This document shows positions 34,698-44,121 of a stretch of DNA of 64,000 nucleotides, one piece after another. The position numbers and the translations under genes are program-made. Numbering within the stretch: position 1 is the stretch's first letter; each line of letters opens with the position of its first letter. This stretch comes from Bacteroidales bacterium (GTDB taxonomy: Bacteria > Bacteroidota > Bacteroidia > Bacteroidales > Tenuifilaceae): contig JABFRB010000002.1 in assembly GCA_013141385.1 (NCBI GenBank), forward strand, positions 1-64,000, read 5' to 3'. The notes under the pieces are model-generated. The model was given only the letters and a program-made list of their open reading frames with translations. It was not told where the DNA came from and ran no database searches.

Positions 34698-37600
34698 TTA
34701 TTTTTTCTGATTATCCAACTGTTTAATCAGTTCATCAACAGCAGCCTTAAGTTGGGTATCATTGCCATTAGCAGCATCTTCGGGGGTAATCATAACTTTG
34801 ATATCTGGTTCCGTCTGGTGATTTTCCAAATAGTTTCCATTCATGTCTTTAACACCAATTTGGGGGATACCAAAAACTAAAGAGGGATCTTGTTGATCTT
34901 CCCACCAAACGGCGGTCATTGTACCTGGGACAGGCATACCAACAAGTTTCCCTATATTTAATGTTTTATATGTATAAGGGAAAGCATGAGCATCGGAATA
35001 ATTCCCTTCACTAACCAAAACGATTGATGGTTTACTCCATTTTGAGATAGGTTCAGAACCAATATATTGCCCACGTGGGACAAAGTTCGCATAACGTTTA
35101 CCGCTAAGCAATGTGGCTAAATCATCATGAAGCCAACCACCCCCATTAAAGCGGGTATCAATAATGATTGCTTCTTTATTAATATCTCGACCAAGTAGTT
35201 CGGAGTATACTTCCCTAAAACTTTCGGAATCCATTCCTCTTACATGGATATAGCCAATTCGACCATTCGAAAGTTTTTCGGCTTCAAACTTTCGGGTTTT
35301 TACCCAGCGCAGATATAGCAGTTCGTTTTCTTCCCTGATACTGATTGCTTTAACAATTTCAGTCCATTTCTCACCTGTTTCAGGATTTAATAAATCTAAA
35401 AATACCTGTTTATCTGCTTTTCTATTAAGTAGAGAATAAAAATCTTTATCGGCGACAATCTCTATACCATCAATCTTTTCGATTATTATTCCTGCTTTTA
35501 TTTTACTTTTGGCTCTAATCAACGGGGACTTCTCAATTACTTCAGCAATTTTTACACCATTACCCCTATATGTATTATCGTAAAACACTCCTAAACTACC
35601 TGTTTGATCTGCATTATCGGGTTTGGAATAGTACCTACAGCCAGTATGCGATCCATTTAACTCACCAAGCATTTCGCTTACCATTTCAGAAAAATCGAAG
35701 TTGTTATTAATATTAGGTAGAAATCTTGAATATTCTTCTTTGTAGAATTTCCAATCGACATTATGTAAGTTAGGATCGTAGAATTTTTTGCTTATTTGAC
35801 GCCAAATATGCTCGAAAAGATAAGCTCTTTCGGCTGGGTAGTTTATATCAAATTCGGCCTTAAAGTTTATATTCGAAAGTTTATTTGATGATATCTCAAC
35901 CTTCATTAAACTTCCATTAGACAGAAAAAATAAGTTTTTGCCATCTTTATCCATTTGTAAATTACCTGCAAATCCATCAATTTTAAGCAGAAGTTTTGTT
36001 TCATTATCCTTAATATTTCGAACCCAAAGATCATACCCTTTCTCGAATTTACTTAAGTAGTAAAGTTTATCACCCTCTGGTACAAGTATGGCATCGGAGA
36101 TATTGGAAGAGTTAATCGTTAACCTAACTTTTCTATCATCCAGATTATCTAATTCGAATTTTAGAGTTTCAGTGACCTTTTCCTTTTTTTCATCTTTGGT
36201 TTTCTTGTCCTTTGAATCTTTTTCCTTGTCAGTTTTCTCTTTTTCTTCTTTCTCCTTCTTTCTCTTTTCCTTTAATAGTTCCCATTCCTGTTTTGTAAGG
36301 TTAAACTCATCGAAAGCCTCTTGGGTTAAGAACATACCATAAATATCAAATTCGGACCCCCAGGAGCCATGGCTTCTCATCCCCATTTTATCATTAAACC
36401 ATATTACTGATTTTCCATTCATCATCCACTTTGGGGAGTTATCAGCATAACCGCTTTTTGTGAGGTTGGAGAATTTTCCAGAGCCATTGGCGTTAATTAA
36501 ACCCACTTCAGTATCAGGCCAAGATGGGTATTCATTGAAACATGCTAAAAACCATTTACCATCTGGAGACCATTGATACCATTGGTCTCCATCGCTATAA
36601 GAGTAGTTGAATCTGCCATCAAGGATGGTTCTAATTTGTTTTGATTCAAGGTTGATAACACAGAGCGTTGTTCTTTCTTTTAAAAATGCCACTTCTTTAC
36701 CATCGGGTGAATATGCAGGCTGGAATGTTTCATCAGATAATTCAACAATTGGCTCCTCTTTTAATAGCGTTGATAGCGAAAAGTTAGGCTCGTCTTTTGA
36801 GAATATACTTGTTTGATAAATCTTCCAGCTGCCATTCCTTTCAGAAGCGTAAAGCAGTTTTTTTCCGTCTGGGCTAAAACTAACCGACCGTTCCTGTTCA
36901 GATGTTTTTGTTATACGTTTTGTTGTTCCATAATCAGTTGAGGTTACAAAAACATCACCCCTTAATATAAATGCTATCTCTTTTCCATCAGGCGACACAG
37001 ACATTTCTGTGGCACCTTTTGTACGAGTTTCATAGCTTAACGTGGTTTCAGTTTGATCCGAAAGAATATTGATATTTACCTTTTGAGGCTGCCCACCAAT
37101 TGTCTGCGTATATAATTCTCCATTATGCTGGTAACAAAGAAGATCGTTGTTTGATTTAGTTAAAAATCTAACAGGATGCTTATCGAAGAATGAAATTTGT
37201 TTAGGCTCTCCTCCCTGTTCCGTGCTTATTGTCGCTACATTAAAACTACCCCATTGTTCAGTAAGATAAAATATAGATTTACTATCAATAGAGAATACAG
37301 GATTTCTATCTTCTCCATTAAAAGAGGTAATTTTTTCATGTTTACCCGTTTCGGTATTATAAATCCAGATATCTCTAGTAACAGCTGATTTATGATGTTT
37401 TCTCCACGGATCTTCATAACCTTTCCTATCCTGATAAACTATTAATTTGCCATTAGGACTAAAATTAGCATCCTCTGCTGGGGTGGTTAATATTTGATTA
37501 ACCCTACCACTCGTTGTAGGTACGGAATATAGTTCGGATAGAATATTATCTGGAAATTGAATATTTTTTGAGTTATCCTGAATTTGAGCTGAGAAAATTA

Positions 37601-37970
37601 TATTTTCCCCATCGATACTGAATGTTGATGGGTATTCATTATTTGAGTGGAAGGTTAAACGGGTTGGTATTCCTCCTTCAATTGGAATTGTAAATACATC
37701 ATAATTGCCAAACCTATTCGATGCAAATGCAACTGTTTTCCCATCTGGTGACCAAACCGGCATAAAATCGTATGCGGGGTTGGTTGTCAATATTATTGCG
37801 GTTCCACCCTTTGTATCAACTTTGTACAAATCACCTTTATAGTTGAATACAATTGTTTTTCCATTGGGAGAAACTGCAGGATATCTCAACCATAGAGAAC
37901 CATTTACTTGTCCAATTCCAATTGTAATAATGTAAAAGAATAAACTGATTGAAAATATTTTTTTTAACAT
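34698..37970 (-). CDS. Tricorn-like S41 protease
   Basis: This 1090-residue exported protein (signal peptide, VNG cleavage region) begins with WD40/PD40 beta-propeller repeats (SPDGKTVAFASNR, SPDGKKLLYASER and others, to ~residue 450). A second propeller half follows around a strongly charged Lys/Glu insert (~565-600), then a PDZ-like segment and the S41 catalytic domain. The nucleophile is Ser992 in NYSDAHAFPY and a His sits in SHTGCRYY. Tricorn homologues trim peptides to small fragments. The Bacteroidota versions are periplasmic; adjacent genes give no further hint. Two propellers plus S41 is the complete tricorn layout. Confidence 0.87.
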   Translation of the reverse strand: MLKKIFSISLFFYIITIGIGQVNGSLWLRYPAVSPNGKTIVFNYKGDLYKVDTKGGTAIILTTNPAYDFMPVWSPDGKTVAFASNRFGNYDVFTIPIEGGIPTRLTFHSNNEYPSTFSIDGENIIFSAQIQDNSKNIQFPDNILSELYSVPTTSGRVNQILTTPAEDANFSPNGKLIVYQDRKGYEDPWRKHHKSAVTRDIWIYNTETGKHEKITSFNGEDRNPVFSIDSKSIFYLTEQWGSFNVATISTEQGGEPKQISFFDKHPVRFLTKSNNDLLCYQHNGELYTQTIGGQPQKVNINILSDQTETTLSYETRTKGATEMSVSPDGKEIAFILRGDVFVTSTDYGTTKRITKTSEQERSVSFSPDGKKLLYASERNGSWKIYQTSIFSKDEPNFSLSTLLKEEPIVELSDETFQPAYSPDGKEVAFLKERTTLCVINLESKQIRTILDGRFNYSYSDGDQWYQWSPDGKWFLACFNEYPSWPDTEVGLINANGSGKFSNLTKSGYADNSPKWMMNGKSVIWFNDKMGMRSHGSWGSEFDIYGMFLTQEAFDEFNLTKQEWELLKEKRKKEKEEKEKTDKEKDSKDKKTKDEKKEKVTETLKFELDNLDDRKVRLTINSSNISDAILVPEGDKLYYLSKFEKGYDLWVRNIKDNETKLLLKIDGFAGNLQMDKDGKNLFFLSNGSLMKVEISSNKLSNINFKAEFDINYPAERAYLFEHIWRQISKKFYDPNLHNVDWKFYKEEYSRFLPNINNNFDFSEMVSEMLGELNGSHTGCRYYSKPDNADQTGSLGVFYDNTYRGNGVKIAEVIEKSPLIRAKSKIKAGIIIEKIDGIEIVADKDFYSLLNRKADKQVFLDLLNPETGEKWTEIVKAISIREENELLYLRWVKTRKFEAEKLSNGRIGYIHVRGMDSESFREVYSELLGRDINKEAIIIDTRFNGGGWLHDDLATLLSGKRYANFVPRGQYIGSEPISKWSKPSIVLVSEGNYSDAHAFPYTYKTLNIGKLVGMPVPGTMTAVWWEDQQDPSLVFGIPQIGVKDMNGNYLENHQTEPDIKVMITPEDAANGNDTQLKAAVDELIKQLDNQKK

Positions 37971-38350
37971 AAATAGGAGGTTTTTGTTATTACTCTATGG
38001 TAAATTAAATATTTTAATACTAAATTATAATTGCCAAAGATAAATAAGTAAATTGCAAATAGTCAATTTATTTGAAAGAAAATAAAATCTTATATTCATT
38101 TACCTTGGCCAATTATTTAAGGTGTAATAGTTCTCATTATTTAAATACAGTAGTATTTTTTAGTTGTATATTTAATAAGAATGATAGGCGATTAGATAGT
38201 ATTATAAAATTTAATTTGACAAAATTTAATTTAATTTATAAAATTATATTGACTTTTATTATTGTTTCTTTATATTTGACCAATATTTAACAATCAGATT
38301 ATCTGATTTGTATAAGACCGAAAAAATAATAATTAAATACATAATTTGTC
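37971..38350. other. AT-rich intergenic region
   Basis: These 380 nt of very AT-rich sequence lie between the diverging tricorn-like and AT-hook protein genes. It should hold both promoters; I cannot assign a convincing -7/-33 pair. A 72-codon ORF (38072-38290) has biased, non-coding-like composition and is not called. Confidence 0.5.
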
Positions 38351-39193
38351 ATGAAAAAAATTTCACTTTCAGAAATTGAGGTTAATGACCTTCTAGACCT
38401 TTACCAATCGGAGATTGATAGAGCTCAACGTAGAATTAATAATTTAAAAACCATTATTGTAAAATTATCGGAAGGACAATCAATTGAGCCATTAGAAGAA
38501 ACACCAGTTAAGACAAAAGGGAAAAGAGGTAGAAAACCTAAAGTTAAACCTATTGAAGTAAAAGCCGTAAGCGAAATAAAAGATAAAAAAGGAAAAGTTG
38601 TAGCGAGCGAACCAAAAAAGCGAGGAAGAAAGAAAAAAATTGTTGAAGTAATTGCTGTTCCACAAAAAGATATTAAGAAAGGAAAGGTTCTTGAAGTAAA
38701 AGAAGCTCCAAAAAAAAGAGGAAGAAAGAAAAAGATTGTTGAGGTAAATGCTGCTTCCGAAAAGACAGAAAAAGTTATCAAGTCTAAGGTTGCTAATGTT
38801 AAGAAAGGGAGAAAGAAAAAAGTTGTTAAAGTAAAAGCAGTTCCAAAGAAAAGAGGTCGTAAGCCAAAGTCGATGCGTAAACCGATTAAGGGAGGCAAGG
38901 GCGAAAACAAGGTAAAATGGAATGATTTTATAACTGAAACCATTACTTCCAAAGACTCAATGATGTTAGCCAGTTCAATAACACAGGCGGCTCTTGAGAA
39001 ATTTCAAATCCCAAGTAACGACAGAGATAGAGTTCGAATGGCTATATCTACCACACTTACTAAGATGGCAAATAAGGACAAGGTTCTCCAAACATATACT
39101 CAGAAAGGAATTAGAGGAGCATTCTTTGGTCTTACCTCATGGTTTAACGAAAATGCTGAACCCATAAATGATTACCAAAAGAAATTAATGTAA
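38351..39193 (+). CDS. Basic AT-hook repeat protein, nucleoid-associated candidate
   Basis: This 280-residue protein has a short helical N-terminus with coiled-coil character (residues 1-40). A long basic region (~55-190) carries six or so Arg-Gly-Arg cores in KRGRKPK, KKRGRKKK or KKGRKKK form, spaced by IVEVxAVP-type linkers. A C-terminal helical domain of ~85 residues follows (SSITQAALEKF, IRGAFFGLTSW). RGR(K/P) cores bind the minor groove of AT-rich DNA (AT-hooks, HMGA-like); histone H1/AlgP-like tails are similar. It probably condenses or regulates AT-rich chromosomal DNA. Confidence 0.75.
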   Translation: MKKISLSEIEVNDLLDLYQSEIDRAQRRINNLKTIIVKLSEGQSIEPLEETPVKTKGKRGRKPKVKPIEVKAVSEIKDKKGKVVASEPKKRGRKKKIVEVIAVPQKDIKKGKVLEVKEAPKKRGRKKKIVEVNAASEKTEKVIKSKVANVKKGRKKKVVKVKAVPKKRGRKPKSMRKPIKGGKGENKVKWNDFITETITSKDSMMLASSITQAALEKFQIPSNDRDRVRMAISTTLTKMANKDKVLQTYTQKGIRGAFFGLTSWFNENAEPINDYQKKLM

Positions 39194-39210
39194 TTTATTT
39201 CCCAATAATA

Positions 39211-39244
39211 AAATAGAAAGCCGGTTTAATCCGGCTTTCTATTT
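39211..39244. terminator. Bidirectional terminator after AT-hook gene
   Basis: A 14-bp stem (39211-39224 with 39231-39244) with loop tttaat lies between the converging AT-hook and kup genes. Confidence 0.88.
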
Positions 39245-39270
39245 TTAGAATACTGACGATAGGGTTTTTA

Positions 39271-41244
39271 TTAATATTTTTTTATACGCGTTAATTCAAT
39301 TTTATTAACGGGCTGATACACCAAAGGAACATGTTCAACAAGCACGTCACTTTTATCCAAACCAAATGCTTTTTCATCACTTTGGCCAAGTTTATATAAG
39401 AAAAAGTAAGAATTCAACAATAACCCTTCGCGAAGTGCAAATTCATTTTCTACCGAAAGGTATTTGTGAATAACAACAAATTTAAAATCAAGTTCAGTGT
39501 TGTATTTGTTAGAACGATCGGGGCGGGTATACAGACTCAGCTCATTGCTAGCTATTAGCTCCTGAACAATCCTTTTAAAATACAATTCGGTTTTGGGTTG
39601 GATTCGAAAACCAACATTAATGTTTATCTTGATTAGTTTCCCTTCTAGCAGTTCAATAATATCATATGTCAGTGTATACGGATGTTCTATTCGGTTAATA
39701 TGAACGAACCAATATACATCCGCTCTTTTAGGCTTCTTTCCAAATATTGATTTTATAATTTTCTCCTCAATTTCTTGACTAGAATTGGCTTTTGTGAGAT
39801 AGATTAAATGTGTTGAAAATTTAGGAATGCTCTGATCTTCACTTAATAACTCTATTTTAGACAGATATTTATTAATCTCAATAAATTTGGTAAATCGGTT
39901 GTTTATTTTCCGGGCATAGTACCAAACATACATGGTTGTGAATATAAATAGTTCGAAAAATAAAAACATCCACCTCTCTTTTATTTTTACAACATTGGCA
40001 ATGAAGAAGGAGGTTTCAATTGTAGCAAACAGAATAAGTAAAGCGTATACCAAGAATCGATTCCACTTAATCTTGTATAATAAATAGTAACTAAGAAGTA
40101 TGGTGGTCATCATCATAGCAATGGAAATTGAAAAACCATAAGCAGCTTCCATGTGAGCGGATGATCTAAAATATAAAATCATTAAAATACAACCACCCCA
40201 AAGTATGGCGTTTACACTTGGAATGTAAATTTGTCCTTTGGTATTTGATGGTTGCCTTACTGCTATTCTAGGCCAGAAATTAAGGTTCATTGCTTCGCTA
40301 ATTAAAGTATAACTTCCGCTAATCAATGCTTGAGAGGCAATGATGGTGGCTGCTGTAGCAATGAGTATGCTTGGTAATAAAAACCAAAGAGGAATCATTT
40401 CGAAAAAAGGATTTCTCCCATTTAGCATTCCACCACCTTGATGTATTACCCATGCAGCCTGTCCTAAATAGTTAATCACTAGGCTAATCTTTACAAATGC
40501 CCAAGTGATACGGATATTTTTAATGCCACAGTGTCCAAGGTCAGAATACAAAGCTTCAGCTCCAGTAGTGCAAAGAAAAACTGCACCTAAAAGCCAAAAT
40601 CCGTTGGGGTAGTTAGCTAGAAGATTATATGCATAGTGTGGACTTAAAGCCCTTAATACATCAGGATAGTGTAATAATTGTGAAAGGCCTGCAATAAAGA
40701 GCATCGAGAACCATACGGTCATTACAGGGCCAAATATTTTTCCTATTACTTGGGTTCCAAATCGTTGAAAGAAGAATAGTAATGAGAGAATTGCTATTAC
40801 AATGCCAACAGTAAGATTATTTCCTGCAAGAATTGAGTTTTCAAAACCTTTAACCATTCCTAACCCTTCAATGGCTGATGCGACGGAAATTGGAGGTGTA
40901 ATAATTCCATCGGCTAATAATGCTGTTGCTCCTAGTATAGTTGGAATAACCAATCTCTTTCCATACCTGCGAACTAGAGCATATAAAGAGAAGATACCAC
41001 CCTCACCATCATTATCGGCTTTCAGGGTTAGCCAAATATATTTTATTGTGGTTTGAAAGACCAAAGTCCAGAATATGCAAGATACACCCCCGTAAACTAG
41101 ATTAATATCAATAGGTCTATCCCCAATTACAGCTCTTAATGCATACAAGGGACTTGTTCCAATGTCACCGTAAATGATTCCAAGAGCGACTAATAGAGTA
41201 GCAATAGTTACTTTGTTGCTAATCCCATTTTTAATCTTTTCCAA
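39271..41244 (-). CDS. kup: Kup-type potassium uptake protein
   Basis: This 657-residue protein has twelve hydrophobic helices in its first ~440 residues and a cytosolic C-terminal domain. The family motif GIIYGDIGTSPLYALR sits near residue 22, with DNDGEGGIFSLYAL following. Kup proteins are proton-coupled K+ importers of moderate affinity that work at low pH. It is divergent from the kdp operon across a 194-nt region, so both K+ systems could share control. Confidence 0.93.
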   Translation of the reverse strand: MEKIKNGISNKVTIATLLVALGIIYGDIGTSPLYALRAVIGDRPIDINLVYGGVSCIFWTLVFQTTIKYIWLTLKADNDGEGGIFSLYALVRRYGKRLVIPTILGATALLADGIITPPISVASAIEGLGMVKGFENSILAGNNLTVGIVIAILSLLFFFQRFGTQVIGKIFGPVMTVWFSMLFIAGLSQLLHYPDVLRALSPHYAYNLLANYPNGFWLLGAVFLCTTGAEALYSDLGHCGIKNIRITWAFVKISLVINYLGQAAWVIHQGGGMLNGRNPFFEMIPLWFLLPSILIATAATIIASQALISGSYTLISEAMNLNFWPRIAVRQPSNTKGQIYIPSVNAILWGGCILMILYFRSSAHMEAAYGFSISIAMMMTTILLSYYLLYKIKWNRFLVYALLILFATIETSFFIANVVKIKERWMFLFFELFIFTTMYVWYYARKINNRFTKFIEINKYLSKIELLSEDQSIPKFSTHLIYLTKANSSQEIEEKIIKSIFGKKPKRADVYWFVHINRIEHPYTLTYDIIELLEGKLIKININVGFRIQPKTELYFKRIVQELIASNELSLYTRPDRSNKYNTELDFKFVVIHKYLSVENEFALREGLLLNSYFFLYKLGQSDEKAFGLDKSDVLVEHVPLVYQPVNKIELTRIKKY

Positions 41245-41349
41245 TTATCAAGTTTTTAAGCTGGCAAAGGTCATTTTAATGGTATAAGCAAAATGTTAAA
41301 CTTGTAGTGAATAGTATAAAGAAAATATAAAGAGTTATTAAAAAATCTC

Positions 41350-41397
41350 TTTACAAAATCTTTATTCACATCAATTCATTTTTTACAAAACCCTTAT
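41350..41397 (+). promoter_or_regulatory. Direct repeat upstream of kdpF, candidate KdpE operator
   Basis: tttacaaaatctttat (41350-41365) is repeated at 41382-41397 as tttacaaaacccttat, with two mismatches and a 32-bp start-to-start spacing, about three DNA turns. It lies 12 nt upstream of the -7 box, where an activator of the OmpR type would bind. E. coli KdpE binds a comparable T-rich TTTACA-containing site; assignment here is inference. Confidence 0.5.
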
Positions 41398-41408
41398 AAG
41401 TTTCGTCA

Positions 41409-41416
41409 TATTTTTG
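41409..41416 (+). promoter_or_regulatory. -7 box of the kdp operon
   Basis: TATTTTTG matches TAnnTTTG exactly, 22 nt before the kdpF ATG. The absence of a clear TTTG -33 box fits an activator-dependent promoter. Confidence 0.55.
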
Positions 41417-41438
41417 TAACGTCTAAAAATGATATTGT

Positions 41439-41576
41439 ATGAATGCAACAATTTTATTAACAACAACACAAACCTTTGGAGCAAATAATTCAACAGGTTA
41501 TGTAATTGGAGCTGTTATAGCCCTATTTATACTAGGATACCTTTTTTACTCACTTTTTAAACCCGAAAAATTTTAA
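41439..41576 (+). CDS. kdpF: KdpF-like small subunit
   Basis: This 45-residue single-span membrane peptide ends in ILGYLFYSLFKPEKF. The C-terminal (L/F)xxP-E-K-F motif is the hallmark of KdpF, which stabilises the KdpFABC complex. Its position just upstream of the porin gene and kdpA fits. The ATG at 41439 gives one hydrophobic helix (residues ~20-40); the N-terminal ~18 residues are polar Thr/Asn-rich and longer than usual. It is too short for most gene callers. Confidence 0.85.
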   Translation: MNATILLTTTQTFGANNSTGYVIGAVIALFILGYLFYSLFKPEKF

Positions 41577-41637
41577 TTTGAAATATAATAGATGATTTTT
41601 TTATTCATCTTGAAGTTTCTTATAGAATTTATAAACT

Positions 41638-42402
41638 ATGAAAAACAAAAATATTTTGCTCGTTGGGTTTATCACTTTAGCCTGCTTTACAAATCTTCTT
41701 GTAAATGCGCAAACAAGTGAACCAACTTCTCCATTCAAAGTAACCGCAGATTTGGTAAGCCATTTTGTATGGAGAGGTTCGATGGCAACTGGAAGTCCTA
41801 CCCCTAACTTTCAACCAACCTTAGCTTTTACAAAAGGGAATTTTGAAATTGGTGTTTGGGGATCAACAGATTTTGTTGGAAGTTATAAAGAAGTCGACCC
41901 ATATATGTTTTTAACTGTTGGACAATTTAAATTTACAGTTACAGATTATAATTGGAATTTTGATAACGTTAAATACTTTAACTATAAGAATAGCGAAACA
42001 GGTCATCGGTTTGAAGGTACGGTTGGTTTTACTGGTTCAAAGGTTTTGCCAATAAGTATCACGTGGAATACAATGTTTTACGGTTTAGATAAGAAGTCTG
42101 TCGACTCAACCAAACAGGCCTATTCAACTTATATTGAACTAGGTTATTCCAAGGGAGCTGCCAGTTTCTTTTTTGGATTTACCCCATGGGCAGGTTATTA
42201 TAATAATTATGGGGTAACAATTTTTGACCCCGAAGCTAGTAAAAAAACATTTTCAATAGTCAATATTGGTGTTAGCATAACAAAGAACCTAAAAATTAAT
42301 GAAACTTTTTCTTTGCCGCTCAAGGCTACTTTAGCAGTTAACCCTTCGGCTACATATACCAAGAAGGATTATGCACACCTAGTATTTGGCATAACATTCT
42401 AA
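41638..42402 (+). CDS. Outer-membrane beta-barrel protein in kdp operon (TorF-like)
   Basis: This 254-residue protein has a signal peptide (LVNAQ). Its body is composed of alternating amphipathic strands (LVSHFVWRGS, NFEIGVWGSTDFVGS, FEGTVGFTGSK, YSTYIELGYSKGAASFFFGF) and it ends in Phe (FGITF), the mark of an outer-membrane beta-barrel. TorF-like putative porins have this size and a similar start. The position between kdpF and kdpA suggests it lets K+ cross the outer membrane under potassium limitation; that is inference. Confidence 0.7.
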   Translation: MKNKNILLVGFITLACFTNLLVNAQTSEPTSPFKVTADLVSHFVWRGSMATGSPTPNFQPTLAFTKGNFEIGVWGSTDFVGSYKEVDPYMFLTVGQFKFTVTDYNWNFDNVKYFNYKNSETGHRFEGTVGFTGSKVLPISITWNTMFYGLDKKSVDSTKQAYSTYIELGYSKGAASFFFGFTPWAGYYNNYGVTIFDPEASKKTFSIVNIGVSITKNLKINETFSLPLKATLAVNPSATYTKKDYAHLVFGITF

Positions 42403-42414
42403 AAAAATAGTAAT

Positions 42415-44109
42415 ATGACAACACAGGATATTATTCAGATCATTCTATACTTTGCCCTATTAATAGGTTTCACACCTATTTTAGGCAATTATATGTATAA
42501 GGTATTTACAGGGCAAAAACATATCATGTTGCCTGTCTTTGGGTGGCTCGAAAAGATGACCTATAAATTAACTGGGGTAAATTCAGATGAGGAAACAAAT
42601 TGGAAGTCATATACCTTCGGGTTGCTTATGTTTAACTTGATTGGACTTATTTTTGTGTTTCTGATTCAAATTATTCAGGCCTATTTGCCGATGAATCCTG
42701 CGCATCTTTCAAATGTTTCGTGGCACTCAGCGTTCAACACATCTGTAAGTTTTATGACCAATACCAACTGGCAGGGATACGCAGGAGAAACAACACTCAG
42801 CTACTTCGTACAGATGATTGGGCTAACTGTACAGAACTTCGTTAGTGCCGCAACTGGAATTGCTGTTTTAATTGCGCTAATAAAGGGTATTTCCCGAAAA
42901 ACTACAGATAAACTTGGTAATTTTTGGACAGATCTAACGCGTTCAACCTTATATATACTTTTGCCGCTTTCTATTCTGTTTGCTATTATACTAGTTGGAC
43001 AGGGTGTTGTTCAGAACTTTAAAACATACGAAACAGTTCAAACTTTGCAACAGGGTGCACAGCAAGTAATTCCGATGGGACCTGCAGCCTCACAAATTGC
43101 CATCAAGCAATTGGGCACTAACGGTGGTGGATTTTTTAACGCGAATAGCGCACACCCTTTCGAGAACCCAACCCCTTTCAGCAATTTTCTTGAAATGTTA
43201 GCAATACTGCTTATTCCTGCTGCATTAACCTATACGTATGGAAGAATGGTTGGCTCAACACGACAGGGATGGATAATTTTTACTGCTATGATGATTTTAT
43301 TGGTTGCAGGCTTAAGCATTTCTTTATATGCTGAGTATTCCGCTAATCCAATTTTCGGGCATTTACACCTGATGGAAGGTAAGGAAACACGTTTTGGAAT
43401 CACTAATAGTATTCTTTGGGCAAATGCTACCACTGCAGCATCAAATGGTTCTGTAAATGCGATGCACGATAGTTTTTCGCCTTTAGCAGGAATGGTTGCC
43501 ATGATAAATATTATGCTGGGTGAAATAATTTTCGGTGGTGTAGGTGCTGGGTTGTATGGCATGGTAATATTTATAATCCTCACAGTATTTATTGCTGGAT
43601 TAATGGTTGGTCGTACACCAGAGTATTTGGGCAAAAAAATTGAAGCATTCGAGGTGCAAATGGCACTGATTGCCATTCTTGCTCCAAATATTGTAATACT
43701 TATTTTCTCTGCATGGGCATCTGTGTGCACCCCCGGACTCTCAAGTCTTAATAATGCTGGACCTCATGGCCTCTCCGAAATTTTTTACGCCTTTTCTTCA
43801 GCAGCCGGAAACAATGGCAGCGCTTTTGCAGGGCTTAACGCCAACACTGTATTTTATAATCTTACTATTGGTATCGGAATGCTCATCGGTCGTTTTGGAG
43901 TGATTATTCCTGTTATGGCAATAGCAGGAAGTATGGTTAAGAAGAAAATTACCCCACCTTCCTCTGGAACTTTTCACACCGACAATTGGTTGTTTATTGG
44001 ATTATTAATAGCGATAATCCTTATCGTTGGCGGGTTAACACATTTTCCTGCGTTGTCGCTTGGTCCAATCGTTGAACATTTATTAATGAATAATGGAATA
44101 ACCTTTTAA
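42415..44109 (+). CDS. kdpA: KdpA, potassium-binding subunit
   Basis: This 564-residue protein has about ten hydrophobic helices. Its four pore-loop motifs are typical of KdpA: TNWQGY, GTNGGGFFNANS, GAGLYGM and AAGNNGSAF. KdpA belongs to the K+ channel superfamily, forms the selective pore and hands K+ to KdpB. It is followed by kdpB after 12 nt. Confidence 0.97.
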   Translation: MTTQDIIQIILYFALLIGFTPILGNYMYKVFTGQKHIMLPVFGWLEKMTYKLTGVNSDEETNWKSYTFGLLMFNLIGLIFVFLIQIIQAYLPMNPAHLSNVSWHSAFNTSVSFMTNTNWQGYAGETTLSYFVQMIGLTVQNFVSAATGIAVLIALIKGISRKTTDKLGNFWTDLTRSTLYILLPLSILFAIILVGQGVVQNFKTYETVQTLQQGAQQVIPMGPAASQIAIKQLGTNGGGFFNANSAHPFENPTPFSNFLEMLAILLIPAALTYTYGRMVGSTRQGWIIFTAMMILLVAGLSISLYAEYSANPIFGHLHLMEGKETRFGITNSILWANATTAASNGSVNAMHDSFSPLAGMVAMINIMLGEIIFGGVGAGLYGMVIFIILTVFIAGLMVGRTPEYLGKKIEAFEVQMALIAILAPNIVILIFSAWASVCTPGLSSLNNAGPHGLSEIFYAFSSAAGNNGSAFAGLNANTVFYNLTIGIGMLIGRFGVIIPVMAIAGSMVKKKITPPSSGTFHTDNWLFIGLLIAIILIVGGLTHFPALSLGPIVEHLLMNNGITF

Positions 44110-44121
44110 TTCCTGAATAAA

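Noticed and set aside
38072-38290. 72-codon ORF on the plus strand
   Set aside because: AT-rich low-complexity composition, no start context, no recognisable domain.
38425-38952. 175-codon ORF antisense to the AT-hook gene
   Set aside because: Product of the repetitive Lys/Arg codons read backwards; Phe/Leu-rich shadow.
43230-43730. 166-codon ORF antisense to kdpA
   Set aside because: Shadow of a certain gene.
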